50,883 bases of DNA from the NCBI GenBank assembly GCA_034411135.1, contig DAOUMN010000106.1, positions 1 through 50,883 of the forward strand. Reading direction: 5' to 3'. The DNA is from Bellilinea sp034411135. Its GTDB lineage: Bacteria > Chloroflexota > Anaerolineae > Anaerolineales > Anaerolineaceae. A program made the position numbers and the translations under genes. Shown here one piece after another: positions 24,706 to 33,345 of the stretch (its first letter is position 1; the number at the start of each line of letters is the position of its first letter). The notes beneath the pieces were generated by a model that was not told the origin of the DNA, ran no database searches, and was given only the letters and a program-made list of their open reading frames with translations.

Positions 24706-26724
24706 ATGAACACGCTGCACCGCATTTCGACACCGTTCCTCATCGTTGCTCTACTGGTGATCGGGATTGGCGTTCAAATTCCCTGGCTGGGTTTCTACCT
24801 GGATGATTGGATCATCCTTAATGCATACAGTTCCGGCGGTGCCCACCGCCTGTTGGAGTATTCTTTCCTCGTAACCCGTCCGCTGGTCAGCTGGATGTGG
24901 ACCTTGGGTTTTGAGTTGCTCGGCAGTGCGCCGACCGGCTGGCAGATTTGGGCATTGTTCTGGCGGATCATGGCAGTTTTAGCTTTCTGGAAAGTGCTGC
25001 AGAGCCTGTTTCCACAGGCTCGTCAGCCGGTAGCACTGGCAGCCATCCTGTTTGCGGTTTACCCGATCTTCAAACAACAACCAGCGGCACTGACATATAG
25101 CTCGCATTGGGTGTGTTTTTCCCTGGCGCTCATCTCCATTGGATTGATGCTGCGTGGAGCAACCCGGCGCGGCAAGTATTTTGCCTGGAACGCTGTTGCG
25201 CTGCTGATAGGTGCGGTGCAGCTGTACTCCCAGGAATTCTTCGTCGGGTTCGAAATGCTCCGTCCGCTGCTTTTATGGTGGCTGCACCGCGATCAGCCTA
25301 CCCGTGTACGCTGGCGGCGCACCCTGCAGGATTGGCTACCTTACCTGCTGTTGCTGGCAGGGTTTTTGGTCTGGCGGTTTGGCTTTATGCCAACGCCGGG
25401 TTTCGACCGCAACACGCCGGTATTATTGACCAACCTGTTCACCGACCCCTCTGGCACTGGTCTGCAATTGGCAACCATGGTTTTTCAGGATCTGATTGCC
25501 GGATTGATCATTGTCTGGTCGCAAACGCTGGTACTAAATACGATTGCGTTCAAACCCATATCCAATCTCATTGCCTGGGGACTGGCTGCCCTGGCAGTTG
25601 CCCTGGTGCTGCTGGTTGAGTGGCGGCGCACTAAGCGGCATGAAGAGGAACCCAGCGCTGGCTGGGCGCCGGCTGCTCTGGTGATTGGGATTGTCTGGAT
25701 GCTAGCTGGCTTTGCCCCCGGCTGGATGATCGGCAGGCAAATCCTCGATCCTGCCTGGGCATATAATGATCGTTTTGGTCTGGCGGCGATGCCCGGCGCG
25801 GCGCTGATCATGGTTGCCGGAGCGGAACAATTGCTGCGTACGCCGCGTATTCGCCTGGCTGTATTAGCCGTTTTGATTGGGCTGGCGGTCGGCTTCCAGG
25901 TGCGCAACACCACCCAATATCGCTGGTCGTGGGAGGAGCAGTTGAACCTTGCCTGGCAGATGCACTGGCGTGCGCCGGAAGTGGAGCAGCCCGCCGTGTT
26001 CATTGGCGATGGTGCGCTGATCCGCTACATTGGCAGTTGGGCAAACACCTCTTTGCTCAACCAGTTGTACGCGCCGCATACGCCGGGCAATGTCCGTTAC
26101 TGGTACTACGATGTCAGCAAACCCGGACAGGCTCGGCGGCTCGAAAACCCCGCCGATTTTCAGGAAAAGGTTGTAGATCTCCAATTCAATGCGCCTGGCG
26201 ACCACACGCTGGCGTTTTACTTTGCCAGCGAGAGTCTCAACTGCCTGTGGGTGTTGGATGCAGTCGATGCGGTCAATCCGTACCTTTCGGACGACCTGCA
26301 GGTTGCGGCAACCTACTCGAATCTCGATCTGATTCGCCGCCAGGATGTTCAGCCGCCGCGCAGCGATGTGTTCAACCCAGAAGCGCCGCGAACATGGTGC
26401 TACCATTACCAGCGTGCCTCATTGGCGGCTCAGTTTGGTGATTGGCAAGCTGTGCAGAGCGAATGGGATCAAGCCATAGCGGCTGGTTTTAAACCCAGAA
26501 ACGGTGTGGAGTATCGTCCATTCATTGCGGCAGCCGCACATCGCCAGGATTGGGAACTGGCAGCAGAACTGACGCGCGGCATGGCTTACCCTTACCTGGA
26601 AATGCGTCCCTATTTGTGCCGGTTCTGGCGCGTACTGGCGGATGAGCTGCCCGACAGCACCGAAAAGCAAACCTTCATTGACTGGCTGGTGCCCGAGTTC
26701 GAATGCCAGGACGATTTCAGGTAA
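24706..26724 (+). CDS. Multi-spanning membrane protein, GT-C glycosyltransferase-like
   Basis: Probable integral membrane protein of 672 residues. The N-terminal 420 residues hold about ten hydrophobic helices; the first extracytoplasmic loop contains FYLDDWIILNAY, an acidic DD motif placed as in GT-C transferases that use polyprenyl-linked sugars. The C-terminal 240 residues are soluble (VFIGDGALIRYIGSWANTSL onward) and lack a recognisable domain. GT-C is suggested by layout and motif, not by confident homology. The gene starts at 24706, where homology-like hydrophobic sequence and a -10 box coincide; the longer frame upstream overlaps the divergent murJ promoter. It precedes wecC by 100 nt on the same strand, consistent with envelope glycan work. 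Confidence 0.65.
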   Translation: MNTLHRISTPFLIVALLVIGIGVQIPWLGFYLDDWIILNAYSSGGAHRLLEYSFLVTRPLVSWMWTLGFELLGSAPTGWQIWALFWRIMAVLAFWKVLQSLFPQARQPVALAAILFAVYPIFKQQPAALTYSSHWVCFSLALISIGLMLRGATRRGKYFAWNAVALLIGAVQLYSQEFFVGFEMLRPLLLWWLHRDQPTRVRWRRTLQDWLPYLLLLAGFLVWRFGFMPTPGFDRNTPVLLTNLFTDPSGTGLQLATMVFQDLIAGLIIVWSQTLVLNTIAFKPISNLIAWGLAALAVALVLLVEWRRTKRHEEEPSAGWAPAALVIGIVWMLAGFAPGWMIGRQILDPAWAYNDRFGLAAMPGAALIMVAGAEQLLRTPRIRLAVLAVLIGLAVGFQVRNTTQYRWSWEEQLNLAWQMHWRAPEVEQPAVFIGDGALIRYIGSWANTSLLNQLYAPHTPGNVRYWYYDVSKPGQARRLENPADFQEKVVDLQFNAPGDHTLAFYFASESLNCLWVLDAVDAVNPYLSDDLQVAATYSNLDLIRRQDVQPPRSDVFNPEAPRTWCYHYQRASLAAQFGDWQAVQSEWDQAIAAGFKPRNGVEYRPFIAAAAHRQDWELAAELTRGMAYPYLEMRPYLCRFWRVLADELPDSTEKQTFIDWLVPEFECQDDFR

Positions 26725-26824
26725 GGATGCCGGAATCTGCCTGCCGACAGCAAGGGCGCATCTGGGCAGTTTTTTACCCCTGTGAGATAATTTCCACCAA
26801 CCCTTGTCATTTTGAGGAGTGACT

Positions 26825-28105
26825 GTGAATTTCGAAAAAATTTGTGTTCTGGGATTGGGCTATATCGGTCTGCCAACGGCGAGCACGTTTGCCACCCACG
26901 GTTTAAGAGTCGTGGGGGTGGATGTTAACCCGGAGATTGTAGAAGGCTTGCAAAACGGACGCCTCCACCTTTACGAGCCAGGATTGCGTACCCTGGTGCA
27001 GGCGGCGCTGCGTTCCGGCAACCTGGAGGTTAGCCAGCATCCGCAGTCTGCAGATGCGTTCATCATCGCGGTTCCCACCCCATTTTATGAAGACAAACGG
27101 GCGGACATGCGCGCCGTTCGGGCTGCCAGTGAAGCCATTGTTCCTCACCTGCGGCGCGGCAGCCTGGTGGTTCTTGAATCAACCTCTCCGCCGTTGACCA
27201 CGGTTAACCTGGTTGCGCCGATTCTGGAGAAAAGTGGACTGCGCGCAGGTAAGGATTTTCATCTTGCATATTCGCCCGAACGGGTTCTGCCGGGGCAAAT
27301 TCTGCGCGAATTAATTGAAAATACACGTATCATCGGTGGTGTTGACCCCGAATCCGCCCAGGCGGGCAAGGACCTGTATGCCGTGTTCGTGCGCGGTGAG
27401 ATCATCCTCACCGATGCCACCACTGCCGAGATGGTTAAGCTGATGGAGAACACCTATCGGGATGTCAACATTGCGATTGCCAACGAATTTTCCCGTCTGG
27501 CAGACCGCTTTGGTGTGGATGTGTGGGAAGCCATCCGGCTTGCTAACCGTCACCCGCGGGTCAACATCCTTTCACCCGGTCCGGGGGTGGGTGGTCACTG
27601 TATCAGTGTCGATCCCTGGTTCTTGGTCGAAGCAGCGCCCGACCTGGCGCACCTGATCCGGACTGCCCGGCAGGTGAACGATGACCAGCCTCATTTTGTG
27701 TTCCAGCTGGTCGAGCGCATTCTTGGTAGCCTGCGCGGCAGGCGCATTGCCGCATTGGGGTTGGCATACAAGCCCAATGTCGATGACCTGCGCGAAAGCC
27801 CGGCGGTTGAGGTGGTGCATTCCCTGCTGGCGGCGGGGGCGCAGGTACGCGCCTTTGAGCCGTACAAGACGACCTATGCGCTGGATGGCGTATCCAGTAC
27901 TGCCACGCTGAGAGAAGCAGTCCAGGACGCGGAATTGATCCTGCTGCTGGTCGGGCATGATGAATTCAAAGCGCTCGATCCGGCAGAAATGGCTGCCATG
28001 AGCAGCGCGCGGCTGGCATTGGATACGGTCAATGCCTGGAATGTGCCAGACTGGTACCGGGCGGGTTTCACTGTCCACCGACTGGGGAGAGGTAAGCCGG
28101 CATGA
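26825..28105 (+). CDS. wecC: UDP-N-acetyl-D-mannosamine dehydrogenase
   Basis: Oxidises UDP-ManNAc to UDP-ManNAcA with two NAD+, providing an acidic sugar for envelope polysaccharide. The 426-residue protein shows the NAD fold FEKICVLGLGYIGLPTASTF, central VAPILEKSG, AYSPERVLPGQILRELIENT, and PGPGVGGHCISVDPWFLVE with catalytic Cys259; the CISVDPWF form separates WecC from UDP-glucose dehydrogenase. The UDP-binding C-terminal domain has GLAYKPNVDDLRESPAVEVV. The GTG at 26825 is used because AGGAG lies 5 nt before it; another GTG two codons upstream overlaps the Shine-Dalgarno. It overlaps wecB by ATGA, and the pairing confirms the substrate. Confidence 0.93.
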   Translation: MNFEKICVLGLGYIGLPTASTFATHGLRVVGVDVNPEIVEGLQNGRLHLYEPGLRTLVQAALRSGNLEVSQHPQSADAFIIAVPTPFYEDKRADMRAVRAASEAIVPHLRRGSLVVLESTSPPLTTVNLVAPILEKSGLRAGKDFHLAYSPERVLPGQILRELIENTRIIGGVDPESAQAGKDLYAVFVRGEIILTDATTAEMVKLMENTYRDVNIAIANEFSRLADRFGVDVWEAIRLANRHPRVNILSPGPGVGGHCISVDPWFLVEAAPDLAHLIRTARQVNDDQPHFVFQLVERILGSLRGRRIAALGLAYKPNVDDLRESPAVEVVHSLLAAGAQVRAFEPYKTTYALDGVSSTATLREAVQDAELILLLVGHDEFKALDPAEMAAMSSARLALDTVNAWNVPDWYRAGFTVHRLGRGKPA

Positions 28106-29247
28106 GCCGTAAGCTGCGTGTTGTTTCGATCTTTGGTACCCGCCCAGAGGCGGTCAAAATGGCGCCGGTGGTACAGGCGCTGCGTTCCAGAGCAGAGATC
28201 GAATCAATGGTGATTGTGACTGCCCAGCACCGTGAAATGCTTGACCAGGTGCTCCAGTTGTTCGAGATTGTCCCCGATGTGGATCTGAACCTGATGCGCC
28301 CGGATCAGAGCCTGGCGGATTTAACCGCGGCAATCTTTACCCATCTCGACCCGGTGCTGCACGACCTTGCACCGGACTGGTTGCTGGTGCAAGGCGATAC
28401 CACCACAGTCATGGCGGCGGCGATGCTGGGCTATTACCGTCGTATTCATGTTGGACATGTTGAGGCGGGTTTGCGCACCGGAGACCGCTGGCAGCCTTTT
28501 CCGGAAGAAGTGAACCGGCGTGTGGCGAGTGTGGTCGCCGATCTGCACCTGGCGCCGACTGAACACAGCCGCGCCAACCTGTTGCGTGAAGGGGTGGAGG
28601 ACTGGCGCATTGTGGTTACCGGTAACCCGGTCATCGATGCGCTGAATGAAATCGTGCGCCGTCCGCCGCCCGAGGAAGTGCAGCGCCTGCTGGCACAATA
28701 CCAGATTTTCCCTGGTGGGCGGCAACTGGTGCTGGTGACTGCCCACCGGCGCGAGAATTTCGGGCAACCGCTGGAGGAGATCTGCGCTGGGCTGCGCGCC
28801 CTGGCAGAGCAATTCGCTGATCACATTCAGCTGATCTACCCGGTTCATTTGAATCCCAATGTGCAGCAGCCGGTGTACCACTTATTGAGCGGTGTGTCCA
28901 ATATTGCCCTGTTGCCACCGCTGGAATACCTGAGTATGGTGCATCTGATGCGTGCAGCGCGGCTGGTGTTGACCGATTCGGGCGGCATCCAGGAGGAAGC
29001 GACCGGTTTGAGCATTCCAACCCTGGTGCTGCGCAACACCACTGAGCGCCCGGAAGGTGTCGAAAGTGGGGTGCTGAAATTAATTGGCTGGCGTGCGGAG
29101 GATATTCGCCGCGAAGCCAGCCGATTGTTGGAGGACGAAGCCGCCTACCAGGCGATGGTGCGGGCAGAGAATCCGTTTGGGGATGGCTGCGCCGGGGAAC
29201 GAATCGTGCGCGCTGTGTTGGAATTTTGCGAGCCGGCAGGCAGATGA
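28102..29247 (+). CDS. wecB: UDP-N-acetylglucosamine 2-epimerase (non-hydrolysing)
   Basis: Interconverts UDP-GlcNAc and UDP-ManNAc, supplying the substrate of the neighbouring dehydrogenase. 381 residues, the usual family length. Motifs: FGTRPEAVKMAPVVQALRS at the N-terminus, LVQGDTTTVMAAAMLGYYRR, HVEAGLRTGDRWQPFPEEVN, LVTAHRRENFGQPLEEICAG and LTDSGGIQEEATGLSIPTLV, which contain the expected UDP-binding and catalytic residues. The start codon overlaps the wecC stop (ATGA) and its own stop overlaps the next start in the same way, so three genes are translationally coupled. Confidence 0.96.
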   Translation: MSRKLRVVSIFGTRPEAVKMAPVVQALRSRAEIESMVIVTAQHREMLDQVLQLFEIVPDVDLNLMRPDQSLADLTAAIFTHLDPVLHDLAPDWLLVQGDTTTVMAAAMLGYYRRIHVGHVEAGLRTGDRWQPFPEEVNRRVASVVADLHLAPTEHSRANLLREGVEDWRIVVTGNPVIDALNEIVRRPPPEEVQRLLAQYQIFPGGRQLVLVTAHRRENFGQPLEEICAGLRALAEQFADHIQLIYPVHLNPNVQQPVYHLLSGVSNIALLPPLEYLSMVHLMRAARLVLTDSGGIQEEATGLSIPTLVLRNTTERPEGVESGVLKLIGWRAEDIRREASRLLEDEAAYQAMVRAENPFGDGCAGERIVRAVLEFCEPAGR

Positions 29248-30272
29248 GCGCTGGTAGTCTTTGCGTTGTGCCGCAAATCAACGCACTTGCCGGTCCGGCG
29301 GCGTTTTCCGCCCGACTGATTGCCGGGTTGCGGTTGGCTGGTTATGATGTGCACCATGATCCTGAACGCGCCGATACCCATGCTGTGCTGGTGATTGCCG
29401 GGACGCGCCGCATTCAGCCAATTTTGACTGCCCGTCGGCGTGGCGTGCGCATTGTCCAGCGGCTGAATGGGATCAATTGGATCCATCGCCGCCGCCGTAC
29501 CGGGCTGCGCCACTACCTGCGGGCGGAACTGGGTAACCTGCTGCTGGCATTCACCCGCCGCTGGCTGGCGGATCATCTGGTGTATCAGAGCCATTTTGTG
29601 CGGGATTGGTGGCAGCGTGTGTACGGTACGCCGGCTGCCACCAGCGAGGTGATCTGGAACGGCGTGGATTTAAGCATCTTTACACCATTTGGAACAGAGT
29701 GTCCACCGGATGACCGTGTGCGGGTGCAGGTGGTAGAGGGGCACTTCAAAGGTGGCTTCGAAATCGGGATGGAGATTGCTGCTGGTTTTGGCGCAGCGCT
29801 GCAAGCGCATTCCCGCCAGCCGGTCGAGTTGGTAATTGCCGGTGAGGCGAATCCGTCCGATCAACAAGCCATTCAGCGCAAATATTCCGATTTGAGGATT
29901 AAATGGTGCGGAGTGGTTGCTCCACAGCAGATTCCTGCACTCAACCGCCAGGCGCATTTGTTCCTCTCCACCGATTTGCACGCCGCCTGTCCCAACGCAG
30001 TCATTGAAGCACTGGCGTGCGGCGTTCCGGTGGTGGCTTTCGATACCGGCGCGCTGGGGGAACTGGTCAGCCGGGAAGCAGGGCGGATTGTTCCATACGG
30101 CGGTGATCCGTGGAAAGCTGAATTGCCGCATTTTGACCGGCTGGCTGCAGCGGCGCTGGAGATTCTTGCCCAACCGGGGCAATTTCGGATGGGTGCTCGG
30201 GCGCGTGCGGAAAAATTTTTTAGCCAAGAACGGATGTGTGCGGCGTACCTTAAGGCGTTAGTCGGGGAATAA
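29244..30272 (+). CDS. GT-B glycosyltransferase (family 4-like)
   Basis: Transfers a sugar from a nucleotide donor, presumably during assembly of the polymer containing the WecB/WecC product. The 342-residue protein has an N-terminal acceptor domain (VPQINALAGPAAFSARLIAG, QRLNGINWIHRRRRTGLRHY) and a GT4 C-terminal domain with VIWNGVDLSIFTP, HLFLSTDLHAACPNAVIEAL and ACGVPVVAFDTGALGELVSR, the donor-binding EX7E-like region. Start at 29244 overlaps the wecB stop; an ATG 18 nt earlier lies inside wecB. No polymerase or ligase gene follows, so it may add ManNAcA or a preceding sugar. Specificity cannot be read from sequence. Confidence 0.85.
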   Translation: MSAGSLCVVPQINALAGPAAFSARLIAGLRLAGYDVHHDPERADTHAVLVIAGTRRIQPILTARRRGVRIVQRLNGINWIHRRRRTGLRHYLRAELGNLLLAFTRRWLADHLVYQSHFVRDWWQRVYGTPAATSEVIWNGVDLSIFTPFGTECPPDDRVRVQVVEGHFKGGFEIGMEIAAGFGAALQAHSRQPVELVIAGEANPSDQQAIQRKYSDLRIKWCGVVAPQQIPALNRQAHLFLSTDLHAACPNAVIEALACGVPVVAFDTGALGELVSREAGRIVPYGGDPWKAELPHFDRLAAAALEILAQPGQFRMGARARAEKFFSQERMCAAYLKALVGE

Positions 30273-30309
30273 ATCACCCATACGGCAAACAAGAGGTGAC
30301 GAAACGCAC

Positions 30310-30348
30310 TTGAAGATTACAAAACGGCGTTGTACGATATTAGCGTAC
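30310..30348 (+). promoter_or_regulatory. Promoter with overlapping palindrome ahead of doxX
   Basis: TTGAAG (30310-30315), 17-nt spacer, TACGAT (30333-30338). A palindrome GTACG (30332-30336) / CGTAC (30344-30348) covers the -10 box and the predicted start of transcription, the position of a repressor site. Confidence 0.45.
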
Positions 30349-30389
30349 CATTATCCAAATTATCATGTTACAAATAAAAAGGAGGATCT

Positions 30390-30971
30390 ATGGCGACACA
30401 AGTAAAGACAGGAGACGTGATCGGCATCAGCGATCCACCTGCCGCGCGTTCTCTCTTCGGCAGCCCCAAGTGGGCATGGCTGTGGCTGATTGCCCGCGTC
30501 TATGTTGGTTATACCTGGTTCAATTCCGGCTTAGGCAAGGTTTCCAACCCCGCCTGGATGCAAACCGGTGATGCGCTCAAGGGTTTTTGGGAACGGGCGG
30601 TGCTTGTCCCGGAAGCCCCGGCTCGTCCAGCCATTGCCTTTGACTGGTATCGTGCCTTCATCCAAAGCCTGTTGGACAGCGGCGCATACACGTGGTTTGC
30701 CAAACTGGTCGTGGTGGGCGAGTTGCTGGTTGGGCTTGCATTGGTGCTGGGGCTATTCACCGGCATTGCAGCATTTGCAGGCGGCTTTATGAACTGGAAT
30801 TTTATGATGGCGGGCACTGCCAGCATCAACCCGGTTCTGTTCACCCTCTCGATCTTCCTGATCCTGGCGTGGAAGATCGCTGGCTGGTGGGGGCTAGACC
30901 GTTTCGTTCTGCCTATGCTGGGCACTCCCTGGCAGCCGGGCAGGGTTTTTGCCCCAAAAAGCACTGCCTGA
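30390..30971 (+). CDS. DoxX-family membrane protein
   Basis: Four-helix integral membrane protein of 193 residues of the DoxX/DoxD group; relatives include the thiosulfate:quinone oxidoreductase subunit DoxD and redox-linked membrane proteins, but most have unknown function. Helix 1 carries WLIARVYVGYTWFNSGLGKV, matching the family pattern of an Arg plus a Gly-Lys pair; later segments are LVVVGELLVGLALVLGLFTG (family GE motif) and FMNWNFMMAGTASINPVLFT. A strong AAAGGAGG lies before the ATG, so expression may be high. It is transcribed alone and ended by a strong terminator. The physiological partner is not visible. Confidence 0.85.
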   Translation: MATQVKTGDVIGISDPPAARSLFGSPKWAWLWLIARVYVGYTWFNSGLGKVSNPAWMQTGDALKGFWERAVLVPEAPARPAIAFDWYRAFIQSLLDSGAYTWFAKLVVVGELLVGLALVLGLFTGIAAFAGGFMNWNFMMAGTASINPVLFTLSIFLILAWKIAGWWGLDRFVLPMLGTPWQPGRVFAPKSTA

Positions 30972-30996
30972 CCGGTTTCTTTCGAGGGCAGGAATC

Positions 30997-31029
30997 AAAC
31001 GGGGCAGCCCATCTGGGCTGCCCCGTTTT
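30997..31029 (+). terminator. Strong bidirectional intrinsic terminator
   Basis: Perfect 14-bp stem (30997-31010 with 31015-31028), tetraloop ATCT, followed by a T-rich stretch on the plus strand. It lies between doxX and the convergent phosphoribosyltransferase gene. Confidence 0.9.
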
Positions 31030-31049
31030 GGTTTTGGCTGTAGCGGGAA

Positions 31050-31559
31050 TTACAAACCGTGCAGCAGAATGGTGTGTGGTCCGCGCGCGATCTCCCAGGG
31101 ATATACGATGTACGCGTCGGTAATGGCGGCGTAGTAATCCGGGCGGGCGGTGCCGAACAGGTTGCGGTGTGGGTTGAAGTGCAGTACGCATGTATACGGC
31201 ACGCCCGCAGCGCCACTGATGCGGTTCTTGACCGCGGTGATGGTACGCCCGGAACCCCAGACATCGTCCACCACCAGGATGCGCCGCCCGCGTAACAGAG
31301 TATCCTCCGGAAATTGCAGGAATTTCGGCCAGGCAAGCCAGCGGGTTTTTTCTTTGTCGTGTTCCTGCTCCATTTCTGCGGGGAAATCCACGGATGCGGT
31401 CAGGATGATGCTCATTTTGAGGGCTTCTGCCAGCATTCCGCCAGGGATAATCCCACCGTGGGTAACCATCACCATGGCGTCGAATTCAACTTCAAATTGA
31501 GGGATCAGGTGGTCAATTAATTTGTCAACATCGTTCCAGGTCAGAACTTCACGCCGCAT
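31050..31559 (-). CDS. Phosphoribosyltransferase (purine PRT-like)
   Basis: Transfers phosphoribose from PRPP to an acceptor, probably a purine base; cytoplasmic, 169 residues. The PRPP-binding loop RRILVVDDVWGSGRTITAVK is intact, with the acidic pair followed by small residues and Thr. An N-terminal beta-alpha segment VMVTHGGIIPGGMLAEAL carries the PPi loop, and YYAAITDAYIVYPWE matches the hood and base-recognition end of xanthine-guanine or hypoxanthine types. A start at 31559 has AAGGAAAG upstream, and an extended -10 box lies further up. Substrate is not certain. The acidic insert AEMEQEHDKEKTRW is unusual for the shortest family members. Confidence 0.82.
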   Translation of the reverse strand: MRREVLTWNDVDKLIDHLIPQFEVEFDAMVMVTHGGIIPGGMLAEALKMSIILTASVDFPAEMEQEHDKEKTRWLAWPKFLQFPEDTLLRGRRILVVDDVWGSGRTITAVKNRISGAAGVPYTCVLHFNPHRNLFGTARPDYYAAITDAYIVYPWEIARGPHTILLHGL

Positions 31560-31601
31560 GGAAAACTTTCCTTAAAAATTCAATGAGAGTATTAACATTG
31601 A

Positions 31602-31610
31602 ATTATAGCA
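31602..31610 (-). promoter_or_regulatory. Extended -10 promoter of the phosphoribosyltransferase gene
   Basis: Minus-strand TGCTATAAT (TGn extended -10) beginning just after the stop codon of the diguanylate cyclase gene, giving a leader of about 35 nt before the phosphoribosyltransferase ATG at 31559. Confidence 0.5.
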
Positions 31611-31612
31611 GG

Positions 31613-33196
31613 TTAAGTGTCCATTGATTCGTACCAAACACACACCCGATTTCGTCCGGATTGTTTGGCGAAATACAGGGCGCGGTCGGCGCGGCGGAAG
31701 AGGTCATCAATATTGGTGCAATACTCATCCATTTGCGCCACCCCCAGGCTGATGGTTATCCGAACCTGGCTGTGATCAACAGTGGTGATGCAATTCTCGG
31801 CTGCCCGGCGCAGCCTTTCGGCAACATCACTGGCTTGTTTAAGGTTGGTTTCGGGCAGTAAAATGACAAATTCTTCTCCGCCGTAGCGGCCGCAGCTATC
31901 GCTATCGCGAATATGGGCGCGCAGGCATTCGCTTAATTGCGCCAGCACTCGGTCGCCGACGGTATGTCCCAGGCGGTCGTTGACCTGCTTGAAAAAATCG
32001 ATATCAATCAATACCAGCGAGAGATCGCTGCCGTAACGACGCGAGCGGCGCATTTCGATTTCTGCCAGTTCGTAAAAGTAGCGGCGATTGTAAAAGCCGG
32101 TCAGGCTGTCGGTGATGGCGAATTGCTGCACCTGCTGAAACAGGCGCGCATTCTCAATGGCAATGGCGGCTTCGTTGGCAAAGGTTTGCGCCAGGTCGGA
32201 CTCTTCGCCGCCATAGATGCCGCTGCTGGCATTGTAAATACTCAGGTAGCCGATCACCTGACCGTGCCCAAGTAAGGGTACCCCCAGCCAGGATTTGCCG
32301 CAGTTCAGATCACCCAATTCCTGGAAGGGGCGATAGGTTTCGGCGTCGATCAGGTACAGCGGGTAGCGATTTCGATTGATGGCTTCAAATTGGGGGTTGC
32401 GGGCGGGAATGCGTCGCCCGATTAGCTGACTGTTATCGCCAAACCCGCCTGCCGCGGCGATCTCCAGCTCGTTCTTATCCAGCAGGTAGAGCAGAGCGCG
32501 GTCGTATGGGATCAGCATTTTGAGATATTCCATGATCTGTCCCAGCACCTGCTTGAGGTTCAGTACTGATGTAAAAGCCGTCATTGCCTGGCGCAGCAGT
32601 TCGATCTTGGAACGTTCTTCTTCGTCCACCTGCTGGCGGTGTTTGAGGCTGGTGATGTCACGGACGACGTTGAGTAAATGACGGTCGGAAATGCGCACGT
32701 AATCTGCTTGCAGCCACTTTTCTTTGCCGGTGGTGCGCAGAACGTACGGCGTTTCAATGCGGCTGGCAACACCGGATTTCAGCGTTTCGCGGATATGATC
32801 GGCAATGTGCGGCATGTGGCTGAAGAAATCATCAATGGTGATGCCGCTGAAATCGTGGAGCTTGCCCTCGGACAATTCCACTGCTGCCTGGTTAAATAGC
32901 AGCAGGCGAATATCCCCGATTTCGTCTTTGCTCCAGATCAGCACCGGGTCGGGCAGCGCCAGGAAGTTCTGGCGTAAAAGATCGACCCATTCACGCAGCC
33001 TTTCCTGCTCGTGTGTCTGGCGGGTTAATTCCTTTTGCAAGTGTCGAATCAGGCGCTTTTGACGAGTAGGCGCTTTTTTCTGTCGCAGGGACAGCATTCG
33101 ATGGCTCAAGCGTTTGGCTGACTCCGAGTGTCTGGGGGTATGTGAGTTTGGGGGATGGTTAAGTTTTGGAGCAGGTCTACTTTGGGCGTCTGCCAT
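31613..33196 (-). CDS. Diguanylate cyclase with PAS and GAF domains
   Basis: Makes cyclic di-GMP from two GTP. Soluble protein of 527 residues: a basic, Gln/Lys-rich N-terminus (1-60), a PAS domain (about 66-190; PDPVLIWSKDEIGDIRLLLF), a GAF domain (about 195-360; SVLNLKQVLGQIMEYLKMLI, WLGVPLLGHGQVIGYLSIYN) and a GGDEF domain (about 365-525). The active-site motif is GGEEF (439-443) and the product-inhibition I-site RDSD lies five residues before it, so the enzyme should be active and feedback-controlled. No EAL or HD-GYP domain is attached and no c-di-GMP effector is adjacent. The Shine-Dalgarno is distant, so the start is less sure than the domain call. Confidence 0.93.
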   Translation of the reverse strand: MADAQSRPAPKLNHPPNSHTPRHSESAKRLSHRMLSLRQKKAPTRQKRLIRHLQKELTRQTHEQERLREWVDLLRQNFLALPDPVLIWSKDEIGDIRLLLFNQAAVELSEGKLHDFSGITIDDFFSHMPHIADHIRETLKSGVASRIETPYVLRTTGKEKWLQADYVRISDRHLLNVVRDITSLKHRQQVDEEERSKIELLRQAMTAFTSVLNLKQVLGQIMEYLKMLIPYDRALLYLLDKNELEIAAAGGFGDNSQLIGRRIPARNPQFEAINRNRYPLYLIDAETYRPFQELGDLNCGKSWLGVPLLGHGQVIGYLSIYNASSGIYGGEESDLAQTFANEAAIAIENARLFQQVQQFAITDSLTGFYNRRYFYELAEIEMRRSRRYGSDLSLVLIDIDFFKQVNDRLGHTVGDRVLAQLSECLRAHIRDSDSCGRYGGEEFVILLPETNLKQASDVAERLRRAAENCITTVDHSQVRITISLGVAQMDEYCTNIDDLFRRADRALYFAKQSGRNRVCVWYESMDT

Positions 33197-33345
33197 CGGT
33201 TGCGTTGTTTACCTCCCCTGAGTTGGACCGACGGACAGTGATGAAGGGTGGTAGAGAATTAATTCAATTATACATAATCCATTGCAAATTTAACCTGGTA
33301 ATTTTGAAAATTGCTAATTTTTTAATAATATAGAGTTTGCCCTGT

